Assembly: GCF_016653635.2 (NCBI RefSeq)
Contig: NZ_CP067420.1
Location: 3,135,501 to 3,199,500, forward strand
Source: Skermanella sp. TT6
GTDB taxonomy: Bacteria > Pseudomonadota > Alphaproteobacteria > Azospirillales > Azospirillaceae
Direction: 5' to 3'
Length of the DNA: 64,000 bases
How positions within the stretch are numbered: position 1 is the stretch's first letter; every line of letters begins with the position of its first letter. Made by a program: the position numbers and the translations under genes. Below the pieces are notes generated by a model. It saw only the letters and a program-made list of their open reading frames with translations, was not told the origin of the DNA and did not search any database. This document shows, piece by piece, positions 1 through 8,617 of the stretch.

Positions 1-35
1 GCTGCTGTCCGATAATTGAGCCCAAGGACTGGAAA

Positions 36-347
36 ATGTCGGCATCCGGCACTGAGAATGCCTCCGGCGGCAAGGCCCCGGACGCCTGCGACACCGTAAC
101 CATCTGCAACCAGCGCGGCCTGCATGCGCGGGCGGCGGCCAAGTTCGTCAAGCTGGCGGCCCTGTACGACGCGGAAGTCGAGGTCGAACGGAACGACATG
201 ATCGTGTCCGGCCAGTCGATCATGGGCCTGATGATGCTTGCGGCCAGCCAGGGCTGCACCGTCACCCTGCGCGCCTATGGGAACCAGGCGGAACCGGCGG
301 TCACGGCGCTGGTGGACCTGATCGGGCGCAAGTTCGATGAAGACTGA
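36..347 (+). CDS. ptsH: HPr family phosphocarrier protein
   Basis: A 103-residue HPr-like phosphocarrier that would accept phosphate from PTS enzyme I and pass it to an EIIA protein in the cytoplasm. The active-site motif RGLHARAA places the phosphorylatable histidine at residue 30, and SGQSIMGLMMLAA places the regulatory serine equivalent (HPr Ser46) at about residue 61. The first 20 residues are an extra low-complexity leader compared with a usual 85-90 residue HPr. It overlaps the enzyme I gene downstream by 11 bp, so the two are translationally linked. A stop codon at bases 13-15 may end an upstream gene, possibly the EIIA gene common in alphaproteobacterial pts operons, but too little of it is present to call. 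The regulatory serine suggests control by an HPr kinase not in this window (inference). Confidence 0.93.
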   Translation: MSASGTENASGGKAPDACDTVTICNQRGLHARAAAKFVKLAALYDAEVEVERNDMIVSGQSIMGLMMLAASQGCTVTLRAYGNQAEPAVTALVDLIGRKFDED

Positions 348-2166
348 CAGGAACTCCTCCAAGCCGCCGGAGCCGCCGGACAACAGGATCCCCGGAACCT
401 CCCCCGTCGGGCATGCGTCGCCCGAACGCATGCTGCGCGGACTGGGCGTCTCCTCCGGCATCGCCGTCGGCCCCGCCTACGTGGTCGACAGCGGAACGCT
501 CCAGGTGCCCGAGTACCAGATCGCCGAGGACCAGGTCGAGGCGGAGCGGGCTCGATTCGTAGAAGCCACGGGCAAGGCTTGCCGGCAGATCCGCAAGCTG
601 AAGGAGAAGGCGTCGCTCCTGCCGGAGTCGGCGGCGGAGGATGTGGGGTTCCTGCTCGACGCCCATCTGGCCATGCTGTCCAATTCCCGGCTGACGCGCG
701 GCGTGGAGCGCCGGATACTGCAGGACCGGATCAACGCTGAAGGGGCCGTCCAGGCGGAGATCGCCGCCTTGGCGCACAGCTTCGCGGAGATGAACGACAC
801 CTATATCTCGGCGCGCATCGCCGACGTGCGCGAAGTGGGCGCCCGGCTGATCCGGGTGCTGATGCAGCGCAAGTTCCAGGCGTTCTCCCAGGTGCCCGAA
901 GGCAGCATCATCATCGCGGAGGAACTGACTCCCGCCGACACCGCCCTGATGGACCCGCGCCGGATCGGCGGCTTCGCCACAGTCCTGGGCGGCGCCGAAG
1001 GCCACACGGCGATCATGGCGCGGTCGCTGGGGCTGCCCGCGGTGCTGGGCGTCGCGGGACTGATGCATGGGGTGCGCACCGGCGACCGGGTGGTGGTGGA
1101 CGGCATCTCCGGCCGGGTCTTCGTCAATCCGGGTTCGGCGACCCTGAACGGCTTCCAGTCGCGCCAGCAGGACCTGGCCCGCGAACGGGAGGCGTTGAAG
1201 CGCCTGCGCGACCTGCCGGCGGTGACCCGCGACGGCACGTCGATCGTGCTGAACGCGAACATCGAGATGCCGCGCGACGTCGAGGGCGCGATGGACTGCG
1301 GCGCCGCCGGCGTCGGCCTGCTGCGGACCGAGTTCCTCTACATGAACCGGGACGACCTGCCCGACGAGGAGGAGCAGTACGAGAGCCTGAAGGGCATCGT
1401 CGAGGGCATGCAGGGCCGCACCGTGACCGCACGCACCCTGGACGTCGGGGGAGAGAAGCTGGCGACCTCGCTGGGCGGCCACTTCGCGGACTGCGCCAAC
1501 CCGGCGCTGGGGCTGCGTGCCATCCGGCTGTCCCTGCGCGAGCCGAAGCTGCTGGAGACCCAGCTCGCGGCGATGCTGCGGGCGGGCGCCCACGGCCCGA
1601 TCCGCATCCTGCTGCCGATGATCTGCACCGTCTCGGAGGTGCGGAAGGTCCGCGAGATCCTGATCCGCGTCGCCAACCGGCTGAAGCGGCGCGGCGTGCG
1701 CATCGCCGATCCGCTGCCGCCGCTCGGCGTGATGATCGAGATCCCGGGCGCCGCCCTGTCGGCCGACGCGCTGGCGACGACCTGCGACTTCTTTGCGATC
1801 GGGACCAACGACCTGACCCAATACACCTTGGCGATCGACCGCGGCGACGAGCAGGTGGCCCACCTCTACGATCCGCTCCACCCGGCGGTGCTGCGCCTGA
1901 TCCAGTTCTCGACCGAAGCGGCGCTGCGGGCGCGCATTCCCGTCAGCGTGTGCGGCGAAATCGCGGGCGATCCGCGCTATGCCGCATTGCTCCTGGGCTT
2001 CGGCATCCGGGAACTCTCGATGTCGCCCGGATCGCTGCTCGCGGTGAAACGCCGGATCCGGGCGCTTGACCTTGTAGAGGCGACCCGCCGGGCGCGCGTC
2101 ATCATGGAGCAGAGCGACGCGGGCCGGATCGCGATCCTGCTCGACGATTTCAACGCGCTGGCATGA
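337..2166 (+). CDS. ptsP: Phosphoenolpyruvate-protein phosphotransferase (PTS enzyme I)
   Basis: Transfers phosphate from phosphoenolpyruvate to HPr, the first step of the phosphotransferase relay. The 609-residue protein has the enzyme I layout: an HPr-binding N-terminal domain (about 32-160), the swivelling phosphohistidine domain with GGAEGHTAIMARSLG (His223), and a C-terminal PEP-binding barrel with RTEFLYM, GTNDLTQYT and the catalytic cysteine in SVCGEIAGD. No GAF domain precedes it, so by length it is an ordinary enzyme I rather than the roughly 750-residue nitrogen-PTS form; the symbol ptsP follows the family name. The loop before the active histidine reads GGAEGH rather than the usual GGxTSH. 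The start overlaps the HPr gene; Met32 (MLRGLGVSSG) is the alternative if the proline-rich leader is not translated. No sugar-specific IIBC gene is visible, which fits a regulatory PTS. Confidence 0.95.
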   Translation: MKTDRNSSKPPEPPDNRIPGTSPVGHASPERMLRGLGVSSGIAVGPAYVVDSGTLQVPEYQIAEDQVEAERARFVEATGKACRQIRKLKEKASLLPESAAEDVGFLLDAHLAMLSNSRLTRGVERRILQDRINAEGAVQAEIAALAHSFAEMNDTYISARIADVREVGARLIRVLMQRKFQAFSQVPEGSIIIAEELTPADTALMDPRRIGGFATVLGGAEGHTAIMARSLGLPAVLGVAGLMHGVRTGDRVVVDGISGRVFVNPGSATLNGFQSRQQDLAREREALKRLRDLPAVTRDGTSIVLNANIEMPRDVEGAMDCGAAGVGLLRTEFLYMNRDDLPDEEEQYESLKGIVEGMQGRTVTARTLDVGGEKLATSLGGHFADCANPALGLRAIRLSLREPKLLETQLAAMLRAGAHGPIRILLPMICTVSEVRKVREILIRVANRLKRRGVRIADPLPPLGVMIEIPGAALSADALATTCDFFAIGTNDLTQYTLAIDRGDEQVAHLYDPLHPAVLRLIQFSTEAALRARIPVSVCGEIAGDPRYAALLLGFGIRELSMSPGSLLAVKRRIRALDLVEATRRARVIMEQSDAGRIAILLDDFNALA

Positions 2167-2187
2167 CCGGCGGGGCGCGGAACAGGG

Positions 2188-2439
2188 TCACCCCTGCTCC
2201 GCCGTCCTGGACGCGCCGATCCTCCGGGTAACGCCGACCAACGCCGTCAGCAGCAGGAGCGCGCACCCGGCGGCCAGGATGAGGCCGGTGGCCTCGACTC
2301 CGTCGGACAAATGAAGCCCAACGGTCGCCAGGAAGACCAAGTCGGCCAGGAAAGCGATTCCCAGCAGGACTTGCAGGGCCGTCCCTATCGTGCGAGCCGG
2401 AGCGACCGGCTTTTCCGGCTGGTGTTTCGGCTGCTTCAT
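2188..2439 (-). CDS. Small membrane protein of unknown function
   Basis: An 83-residue protein with a charged N-terminus (MKQPKHQPEKPVAPAR) and two predicted transmembrane helices, about residues 20-45 (TALQVLLGIAFLADLVFLA) and 54-73 (GLILAAGCALLLLTALVGV). The ATG at 2439 is preferred over an upstream ATG because GGGAG lies 8 bases ahead of it. I do not recognise a family. It converges on the enzyme I gene and stands alone, with no visible operon partner. Confidence 0.6.
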   Translation of the reverse strand: MKQPKHQPEKPVAPARTIGTALQVLLGIAFLADLVFLATVGLHLSDGVEATGLILAAGCALLLLTALVGVTRRIGASRTAEQG

Positions 2440-2685
2440 GGCATCGGCTCCCACATAGGCCACGGGAATCATCGCTGGATCGAGATGCGGCGATCAAGGC
2501 GATTCGGCCGCCCTCAACGATCCCGCAACTGCGAAGATTAGCCGTTGGTTATATTCCTTTCGGCTTGCCGGTCCAGAAATTTCTTCATGCACTTCGATCC
2601 GCTATCGAAACGGCACCCGCGCCGCCCTGAATCCTTCACATGCGGCAGGCCGCCGCAACTTTGTACGGCGCACCCTTGCCCCACA

Positions 2686-2715
2686 TTGTTGCAGACATAA
2701 AGATATCTTTATGCT
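2686..2715 (+). promoter_or_regulatory. ahcY promoter with perfect palindromic operator
   Basis: An 18-bp perfect palindrome, CATAAAGATATCTTTATG, lies at 2696-2713, about 75 bp before the ahcY start. It fills the spacer and overlaps the -10 of a plausible sigma-70 promoter (TTGTTG at 2686-2691, 18-bp spacer, TATGCT at 2710-2715), the geometry of a repressor site. Proteobacterial ahcY genes are known targets of SahR, an ArsR-family repressor released by S-adenosylhomocysteine. Assigning this palindrome to SahR is inference from gene identity and shape. No regulator gene is nearby. The rest of 2440-2787 shows no gene. Confidence 0.6.
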
Positions 2716-2787
2716 TGCCCGCAAGGGCGGCTCTTGATAAACCCTGCGCAGTCACCCGTACCGCAGTTACCGCAAGGAGTTTTCCAG

Positions 2788-4092
2788 ATGGCCGTCGCCA
2801 GTGGTTTCACTGATTACAAGGTCAAGGACATCGAGCTCGCCGGCTGGGGCCGCAAGGAAATCGCGATCGCCGAGACCGAGATGCCCGGCCTGATGGCTCT
2901 GCGCGAGGAATTCGGGAATTCCAAGCCGCTCAAGGGCGCGCGGATCGTCGGCTGCCTGCACATGACGATCCAGACCGCCGTCCTGATCGAGACGCTGACC
3001 CACCTGGGCGCGACCGTCCGCTGGTCGTCGTGCAACATCTTCTCGACCCAGGACCAGGCCGCGGCCGCCATCGCCGCCGCCGGCATCCCCGTGTTCGCCT
3101 GGAAGGGCGAGACGGAGGAGGAGTTCTGGTGGTGCATCGAACAGACCCTGCGCGGTCCCGACGGCTGGACGCCGAACATGATCCTGGACGATGGCGGCGA
3201 CGTCACCCAGATCATGCACGAGAAGTATCCGGAGATGCTGGACGACGTCCGCGGGCTGTCGGAAGAGACGACCACCGGGGTCCACCGCCTGTACGACATG
3301 GTCAAGGCCGGCACGCTGAAGGTGCCCGCGATCAACGTCAATGACAGCGTCACCAAGTCGAAGTTCGACAACCTGTATGGCTGCCGCGAGAGCCTGGTGG
3401 ACGGCATCAAGCGCGCCACCGACGTGATGATGGCAGGCAAGGTTGCGGTGGTCTGCGGCTACGGCGACGTGGGCAAGGGCTCGGCCGCCTCGCTGCGCAG
3501 CCAGGGCGCCCGCGTCCTGGTCACCGAGATCGATCCGATCAACGCGCTCCAGGCCGCCATGGAAGGCTATCAGGTCACCACCATGGACGACGCCGCCCCG
3601 GTGGGCGACATCTTCGTGACGGCGACGGGCAACGTGGACGTGATCACACAGGATCACATGCGCCAGATGAAGGACCGGGCGATCGTCTGCAACATCGGCC
3701 ACTTCGACAGCGAGATCCAGATCGACTCCTTGCGCAACTACACCTGGGAAGAGGTGAAGCCGCAGGTGGACGAGGTGGTGTTCCCGGACGGCAAGCGGCT
3801 GATCGTCCTGGCCAAGGGCCGGCTGGTCAATCTCGGCTGCGCCACCGGCCACCCCAGCTTCGTGATGTCCGCCAGCTTCACCAACCAGGTGCTGGCGCAA
3901 CTCGAGCTGTGGCAGAACCACGCCAAGTACGAGCGCAAGGTGTATGTGCTGCCCAAGCACCTGGACGAAAAGGTCGCCCGCCTGCACCTCGGCAAGATCG
4001 GCGTGAAGCTGACCGAGCTGACCGAGAAGCAGTCGGCCTATATCGGCGTCCCGGCCGCCGGCCCGTACAAGCCCGACCACTACCGGTACTGA
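2788..4092 (+). CDS. ahcY: Adenosylhomocysteinase (S-adenosylhomocysteine hydrolase)
   Basis: Reversibly hydrolyses S-adenosylhomocysteine to adenosine and homocysteine in the cytoplasm, keeping the SAM methylation cycle running. The 434-residue protein is full length. It shows [16 protein letters not shown] near the N-terminus, the substrate-loop residues around DDGGDVT, the NAD-binding Rossmann motif [13 protein letters not shown] near residue 220, NIGHFDSEI, and the family C-terminus KPDHYRY. The ATG at 2788 is chosen over an in-frame ATG at 2734 because GCAAGGAG sits just upstream and the protein then begins [15 protein letters not shown] as in relatives. It is a single-gene unit between the palindromic operator and a strong hairpin. 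Confidence 0.97.
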   Translation: MAVASGFTDYKVKDIELAGWGRKEIAIAETEMPGLMALREEFGNSKPLKGARIVGCLHMTIQTAVLIETLTHLGATVRWSSCNIFSTQDQAAAAIAAAGIPVFAWKGETEEEFWWCIEQTLRGPDGWTPNMILDDGGDVTQIMHEKYPEMLDDVRGLSEETTTGVHRLYDMVKAGTLKVPAINVNDSVTKSKFDNLYGCRESLVDGIKRATDVMMAGKVAVVCGYGDVGKGSAASLRSQGARVLVTEIDPINALQAAMEGYQVTTMDDAAPVGDIFVTATGNVDVITQDHMRQMKDRAIVCNIGHFDSEIQIDSLRNYTWEEVKPQVDEVVFPDGKRLIVLAKGRLVNLGCATGHPSFVMSASFTNQVLAQLELWQNHAKYERKVYVLPKHLDEKVARLHLGKIGVKLTELTEKQSAYIGVPAAGPYKPDHYRY

Positions 4093-4100
4093 TACGGTCA

Positions 4101-4128
4101 GGGCCGGCCCGGAATTCCGGGCCGGCCC
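4101..4128 (+). terminator. Terminator after ahcY
   Basis: A perfect 28-bp palindrome (arms GGGCCGGCCCGGAA / TTCCGGGCCGGCCC) begins 8 bp after the ahcY stop and is followed by TTTGGGTT. It forms a very stable hairpin and should act as an intrinsic terminator, although the T-run is short. It may work from both strands, since the CAP-domain gene ends on the other side. Confidence 0.75.
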
Positions 4129-4187
4129 TTTGGGTTCATGACGGCTACGGAGTGCTCATGGCACCCGTTGCGCGGCACTGCCGCCGG

Positions 4188-5270
4188 TCAGATCCACTGC
4201 CCGCCGTCGACGGCCTGGAGATCTTGCAGGCCGGCTAGGTCGACATAGCCCGACAACTCGTCGGCGATCGCATCGACATCGACCGTCCGCAGGACCTCAA
4301 TGCCGTCCCGCAGCGTGTCCACCCAGGCATCCGGCAAGGGCTCGCCGGTTTGGACATGGTCGGCCAGGGCGGTGAAGTCGAGGCCCCGGGTCTCGGTCAC
4401 CACATAGTCGATCAGCGAGGCCAGCGAGTCCATGCCGGACGCCCCGGCCACCTCGCTGCCCGGGACGGGCACCGCGGTATCCGGATCGATCAGGTCGAGC
4501 TTCACGTTCTCGCTCCCGATCTCCACGGTCTGAACCACGGGAGACGCCAGCCCGCCTCCCGAGAACGTCACCGCATAGGTTCCGGGCTGGGCCGCGATCT
4601 CGTAGCCGCCGGCCGTGCCGGTGAGATCCGTCAGGGTTATCGGCTCGGCCGATCCCATCAGCGTCGCGCTGACATTGATCCCGCCCCTTCCCTCTCCCGG
4701 GGTGTAGAAATCGTTGCCGTCCAGGTCGTCATAGGCGACGCCAGTCAGGAACAGGTCGTCGCCGGTCTTTCCGAAGTTCTCGGCGACCATCAGGGTGTCG
4801 TAGCCCTGGAACTCACCGGTGATGGTGGCGGTGCCGATCTCGCGGAAATCATCCTGAAGGATGTTCTCGCGATGACCGGGGCTCAGGAACAGCGCATCGT
4901 TCTGCCGGCCCACCGACTCGACCGGATCCTCGGCCTGTCCGATGGTGCCCCGCCATGAAATATTCTCGCCCCAACGCCAGTTGCCGGTGAACTCGTAGCC
5001 GGCGTCCGCCATGCGCATGCCGGGACTGCTGCCATCGACGCCCGTGTGCGAGAACACGTCCTTCTCCAGCATCCACTCCGCGTGCCCGCGCGCCGCTTCG
5101 GTCAACTCCGGATCGAAGGTGAGCGGCTGCTTAGGCGCCGTGCTGATCTGTCCTTCGGAAAGACCCTGGTTGATGTCGATGCCCAGGCGCGCGGCTTCCG
5201 CGGTCGGATCCAGTCGTGCCCGGTTGATCAATTCGATCAGGTATTGATCGAGCGCGGTTGGCTCGGTCAT
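4188..5270 (-). CDS. CAP-domain (SCP/PR1-like) protein, probably secreted
   Basis: A 360-residue protein with an N-terminal bacterial CAP domain (about residues 8-165). Signature parts are LIELINRARLDP, AARGHAEWMLEKDVFSHTG, the GENI element and SPGHRENIL, which carry the usual cavity histidines and glutamate. A carboxypeptidase-regulatory-like beta domain follows (about 175-260, ITLTDLTGTAGGYEIAA), then an acidic C-terminal tail. There is no Sec signal peptide, and the acidic, Gly/Asp-rich composition resembles proteins exported by type I systems, though no nonapeptide RTX repeats are visible. Such proteins are usually extracellular; their activity is poorly defined. It is monocistronic, with GAGGTGA upstream of the ATG. 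Confidence 0.8.
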   Translation of the reverse strand: MTEPTALDQYLIELINRARLDPTAEAARLGIDINQGLSEGQISTAPKQPLTFDPELTEAARGHAEWMLEKDVFSHTGVDGSSPGMRMADAGYEFTGNWRWGENISWRGTIGQAEDPVESVGRQNDALFLSPGHRENILQDDFREIGTATITGEFQGYDTLMVAENFGKTGDDLFLTGVAYDDLDGNDFYTPGEGRGGINVSATLMGSAEPITLTDLTGTAGGYEIAAQPGTYAVTFSGGGLASPVVQTVEIGSENVKLDLIDPDTAVPVPGSEVAGASGMDSLASLIDYVVTETRGLDFTALADHVQTGEPLPDAWVDTLRDGIEVLRTVDVDAIADELSGYVDLAGLQDLQAVDGGQWI

Positions 5271-5538
5271 CTCGTCACCTCAAATAAACATCCTCTGAGG
5301 GGGACAAATAGACCGGCGAATATGGAAAGTACCGTTACAATTATGAGCCACTGTCCGGACCCAATTTCCCCGGCCAGCGCACTGCCGGGCCGGCTTACGA
5401 TCTATCTTGCTGATTATTACTACAGATCTGCGCAGTGTTTCTTATGACGTTCGTCGGAGCGGAGCGCCGAGACCCTGCTTTAACGCTCCGGACACGCTGT
5501 CGGCGTCGGCCTTCGGCCGCGACCGACCTACGATAAAT

Positions 5539-6471
5539 CTATCGAAGCCGCTGTGCCGAGCCACCAGCGGACGCGCCGGTCATACGATCCAGACAGGCCA
5601 GCAGAGCCGACCGGAACGGCGTGATGCTTTTGTAGCGGGCGGTATCGTCAGGCAAGGCGCGGACCGCGGAGGCCAACCGGGCCGCTTCCAGCGGTCGGTC
5701 GGCAAGAGCGCCTATCGGACGCTGATGGGTCCTGATCGTGAAGAGGACGGCGCCGGTCCGCGGCAGCCGCCGCAAAGTCTGCCGCTCGACGCGCAGGAAG
5801 ACGCGTGCCCCGGCATTCTCCGCGGTGATACTCGGGTCTGTGTCGCGCCGGCCGTGCCCCACCGGCTGGAACAGCGTCGAATCATCCGTCAGCGACCAGT
5901 TCAGCCGCCAGACCGGACGGTCCGGCGTCAGCAGCCCGAGGAAACGGTCGACCGGCCTGCCCAGGCGCTCGGCATAGGCCGGTACCGGAGCATGGATGCC
6001 TACCATGGGCAGGCCCAGCTTGTCGGCAAGCCTCCAGCGGTTCGGGAAGCACAGGACACCCGCGGTCAGGCGGAGTTCGCCGTCCACTTCCTGTAGGATG
6101 CAGAGATCCTCCTGGACCAAGCGTCCGGCGATCTCCAGCGGATCGGCCACCTCGCCCTCGACCGGCCAGCGGTCGCCGGTGACGTGGTTCAGCAGTTCCG
6201 GGCCGGTTCGCCGGAAATGTTCGGGAAACCTCTCCGGCAGGAATCCGGCCAGCTGGTCCAGAACCTCGCGGCAGGCCTCGGCCGCCTCCGGCCGCATCGC
6301 CAGGACGTCGTCGCGCCGCTCGGCCAGGAGACGGTCGCGCAGGGCGATCTCCGAGGCATAGTTGCCGTCGATCTCGATCCAGTCCGCCGGCTTCAGGGCC
6401 ATCAGGCCCATCGCCATGCGGAACGGCCCCTCGGCGAACGGCAGGTAGTCGGGAACGCTTTCCGCGGTCAT
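5539..6471 (-). CDS. DUF3445 (haem-dependent oxidative N-demethylase-like) protein
   Basis: A 310-residue protein of the DUF3445 family, whose studied members resemble the alpha subunit of a haem-dependent oxidative N-demethylase. Typical parts are LPFAEGPFRMAMGLMALKPADWIEID near the N-terminus, VQEDLCILQ, LCFPNRWRLADKLGLP and the IHAPVPAY segment, then NWSLTDDSTLFQP and FTIRTHQRPI. The ATG at 6471 overlaps the stop of the upstream yciB-like gene (ATGA), so the two form one unit. Substrate and physiological role are unknown. None of the partner subunits of the characterised enzyme is adjacent, so the reaction should not be assumed. Confidence 0.85.
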   Translation of the reverse strand: MTAESVPDYLPFAEGPFRMAMGLMALKPADWIEIDGNYASEIALRDRLLAERRDDVLAMRPEAAEACREVLDQLAGFLPERFPEHFRRTGPELLNHVTGDRWPVEGEVADPLEIAGRLVQEDLCILQEVDGELRLTAGVLCFPNRWRLADKLGLPMVGIHAPVPAYAERLGRPVDRFLGLLTPDRPVWRLNWSLTDDSTLFQPVGHGRRDTDPSITAENAGARVFLRVERQTLRRLPRTGAVLFTIRTHQRPIGALADRPLEAARLASAVRALPDDTARYKSITPFRSALLACLDRMTGASAGGSAQRLR

Positions 6472-7040
6472 TCGGCGCGCGCGGGCTCCTTGGAGGCGGC
6501 CTCGTCGGGGATCTGGTGCTTCATGATCACCGGCATCTGAAGCCCGCTGAACACCAGGGTGAGCGGCAGGATCCCGAACACCTTGAAATTGACCCAGGCA
6601 TCGGTCGTCATGGTTCGCCACACCACTTCGTTGAGCACGGCCAGCACGACGAAGAAACAGGCCCAGCGGACCGTCAGGATGCGCCAGCCCTCCTCGCTCA
6701 GGTTCAGCACCGTCCCGAGCAGCGGTTTCATGACGTTGCGGCGGAGCGCCAGGCTGGTGAACAGCACAGTCGCGAACAGAAGGTTGACCACCGTGGGCTT
6801 CAGCTTGATGAACAGGTCATCGTCGAGCCATAGGGTCAGGCCGCCGAACAGCAGCACGAAGAAGCAGCCGACCAGGGGCATGATCGGCAGCTTGCGCTCG
6901 AGATGCCAGGACAGCAGCACGGCCACGGCCGTGGCCGCCATGAAGGCGCCCGTGCCGACCATGATGCCGGCCTTGGAATTGGTCACGAAGAAGACCGCAA
7001 GCGGCCCCGCTTCGATCAGAAGTCTGGTCAGTTGGTTCAC
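6468..7040 (-). CDS. yciB: YciB/IspZ-family inner membrane septation protein
   Basis: A 190-residue polytopic inner-membrane protein of the YciB (septation protein A, IspZ) family, linked in relatives to envelope maintenance and cell division. It opens with LLIEAGPLAVFFVTNSKAGI, a family hallmark, and has about five hydrophobic helices, with the conserved SEEGWRILTVRWACFFVVLAV segment and NEVVWRT in the C-terminal half. The tail after helix 5 is charged and cytoplasmic by composition. It overlaps the DUF3445 gene by 4 bp. Length matches the family. Confidence 0.9.
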   Translation of the reverse strand: MNQLTRLLIEAGPLAVFFVTNSKAGIMVGTGAFMAATAVAVLLSWHLERKLPIMPLVGCFFVLLFGGLTLWLDDDLFIKLKPTVVNLLFATVLFTSLALRRNVMKPLLGTVLNLSEEGWRILTVRWACFFVVLAVLNEVVWRTMTTDAWVNFKVFGILPLTLVFSGLQMPVIMKHQIPDEAASKEPARAE

Positions 7041-7101
7041 GTTTCCTACATAGCGGCGGCGCGTCGGCTCTCAAAGAGAAAACAGCGTGCCGGCGGCGAT
7101 C

Positions 7102-7133
7102 GACGCCCGGCGCACTCAAGCGCGCCGGGCGTC
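7102..7133 (-). terminator. Hairpin between the Spy-like gene and yciB
   Basis: A 12-bp perfect stem (GACGCCCGGCGC / GCGCCGGGCGTC) with an 8-base loop lies just past the 3' end of the minus-strand Spy-like gene. On the minus strand a GTTTTCTCTTT stretch follows about 20 bases later. A terminator separating this gene from yciB is the likeliest role. Confidence 0.55.
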
Positions 7134-7141
7134 CTCCTCCG

Positions 7142-7693
7142 TTACATCCGGCCCCGTTCGCCGCGCGGACCGTCACCATGGTCATGTCCGTGTCCATGCC
7201 GGTGACGCGGACCGTGGCCGAATTCGCCGAAGCCGCCCGGCCCGTGGCGCATCATGCGCTCCATCATCTCGTCGGCGGTCTTCTTCTGCTCGTCGGAGAA
7301 GCCGGCGTAGAGCTGGTCGAGCGCGGGGCGGATCTGGCGGACCTGCTCAAGCCGGGCCGTCATCATCTCCTCCATGCGCTGGGCGCGTTCCGGCAGGGTC
7401 GCGGGGCGGGTGAAGGCCTCGGGGTTCTCGCAGCGCTGCTTCATCGGTCCTTCGCTGTTCTTGACCGCCTGGGCGAAGTTGTCCCAGGCCGCGCGCTGGG
7501 CGTCGGTGATCTTCAGGCGGGTCTCCGCGAAGGCCAGCATGCCGGCGACGCGGGCGTCCAGGTTCTCGCACATCCGCTCGAAGCGCGGGCCCGGGCCGCC
7601 GGGACCGCCTTCGGGACCGCCCTGGGCGAAGACCGGGACGGCTGCCGCGAGCATGGTGCCGAGCACGGCGGTTGCCAAAACGGTACGCTTCAT
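7142..7693 (-). CDS. Spy/CpxP-family (LTxxQ) periplasmic protein with His-rich tail
   Basis: A 183-residue exported protein. A Sec signal peptide ends at AVPVFA (about residue 23). An all-helical Spy-like region follows, with the LTxxQ-like repeats read as LKITDAQRAAWDNFAQ and LYAGFSDEQKKTADEMM. Spy and CpxP are periplasmic chaperones or stress sensors. The last 35 residues are rich in His and Gly (GHGPRHRHGHGHDHGDG), which suggests metal binding (inference). It is divergent from a response-regulator/kinase pair and shares a 180-bp control region with it, the same arrangement as cpxP with cpxRA, so it is probably both a target and a modulator of that system. Confidence 0.85.
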   Translation of the reverse strand: MKRTVLATAVLGTMLAAAVPVFAQGGPEGGPGGPGPRFERMCENLDARVAGMLAFAETRLKITDAQRAAWDNFAQAVKNSEGPMKQRCENPEAFTRPATLPERAQRMEEMMTARLEQVRQIRPALDQLYAGFSDEQKKTADEMMERMMRHGPGGFGEFGHGPRHRHGHGHDHGDGPRGERGRM

Positions 7694-7791
7694 CTTGTAT
7701 CTCCATTCGTCCTGCGAAGCGGATCGCCGCTTCGATGACCTGAAGATGGGGCTCGACCTTTGCCGTTTGATGTCTCCGGCAGGGGCATTTG

Positions 7792-7835
7792 GTAACGCTG
7801 TGTAACCGGCGGGGCCGCTGTAACGATCCGTTACA
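7792..7835. promoter_or_regulatory. CpxR-like direct repeat and palindrome in the divergent control region
   Basis: GTAAC at 7792-7796 and GTAAC at 7802-7806 are separated by exactly 5 bases, matching the spacing of a CpxR box (GTAAA-N5-GTAAA). A perfect palindrome, TGTAACGATCCGTTACA, follows at 7819-7835. Both lie between the Spy-like gene and the response-regulator gene, ideal for autoregulation and divergent control. Binding by the adjacent regulator is inference. Confidence 0.5.
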
Positions 7836-7872
7836 ACAATTACCTTACCCCTTCGACCAGCCCTGAACGAAG

Positions 7873-8616
7873 ATGCCGGCCATGGACAAGCAGCCCCACC
7901 TCCTCGTGGTCGACGACGACCGGGAAATCCGCACCCTGATCTCCCAGTTCCTCACCAGGCACGGTTACCGCGTGTCGAGCGCCCGCGACGGTGCGGAGAT
8001 GATGCAGGTGCTGGAGACCTCCCGGATCGACCTGATCGTCCTCGACCTCATGATGCCCGGCGAGGACGGGCTGGCACTGTGCCGTCGCCTGCGCGCCCAG
8101 CCCGGGCCGGCGGGCGCCATCCCCATCATCATGCTGACCGCCATGGGCGAGGAGACGGACCGGATCGTCGGCCTGGAGATGGGAGCCGACGACTATCTGG
8201 CCAAGCCCTTCAATCCGCGCGAACTGCTGGCCCGCGCCAAGGCGGTGCTGCGACGCTCCACCGGGCTTCCGGTCGGACCCTCGGCGGAACCCGGCGGTCG
8301 CGGCCTGACCTTCGAAGGCTGGCGGCTCGACGTCGCGAAGCGGGAGCTTTGGTCGCCCGACGACGTGCTGGTCCAGCTCAGCGCCGGCGAGTTCGACCTG
8401 CTGGTCGCCTTCGCCGAACATCCCCAGCGGGTGCTTAACCGCGACCAGCTGCTCGACCTCGCGCGCGGGCGCACCGCCATGCCGTTCGACCGCAGCGTCG
8501 ACGTCCAGGTCAGCCGGCTCCGCCGCAAGATCGAGCCGGACCCGAAGGAGCCCACCCTGATCAAGACGGTGCGTAGCGGTGGCTACATCTTCACCCCGGC
8601 CGTCGCGAAGGCCTGA
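7873..8616 (+). CDS. OmpR/PhoB-family response regulator
   Basis: A 247-residue two-component response regulator. The N-terminal receiver domain has the acidic cluster LLVVDDDREIR, the phospho-acceptor Asp58 in LIVLDLMMPGEDG, and the conserved lysine in DDYLAKPFNPREL. The C-terminal winged helix (about 150-245) ends with VDVQVSRLRRKIEPDP and IKTVRSGGYIF. An ATG at 7882 is an alternative start. The kinase gene begins one base after its stop, and the divergent Spy-like gene suggests that the pair senses envelope stress or metals in the manner of CpxRA. Confidence 0.93.
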   Translation: MPAMDKQPHLLVVDDDREIRTLISQFLTRHGYRVSSARDGAEMMQVLETSRIDLIVLDLMMPGEDGLALCRRLRAQPGPAGAIPIIMLTAMGEETDRIVGLEMGADDYLAKPFNPRELLARAKAVLRRSTGLPVGPSAEPGGRGLTFEGWRLDVAKRELWSPDDVLVQLSAGEFDLLVAFAEHPQRVLNRDQLLDLARGRTAMPFDRSVDVQVSRLRRKIEPDPKEPTLIKTVRSGGYIFTPAVAKA

Positions 8617-8617
8617 C

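Noticed and set aside
2788-2830. SAH or SAM riboswitch before ahcY
   Set aside because: I searched the leader for the conserved helices and found only the DNA palindrome; no riboswitch consensus could be traced.
8579-8617. Upstream start of the histidine kinase inside the response-regulator gene
   Set aside because: The extra residues are not kinase-like and ATG 8618 has a ribosome site just ahead of it.
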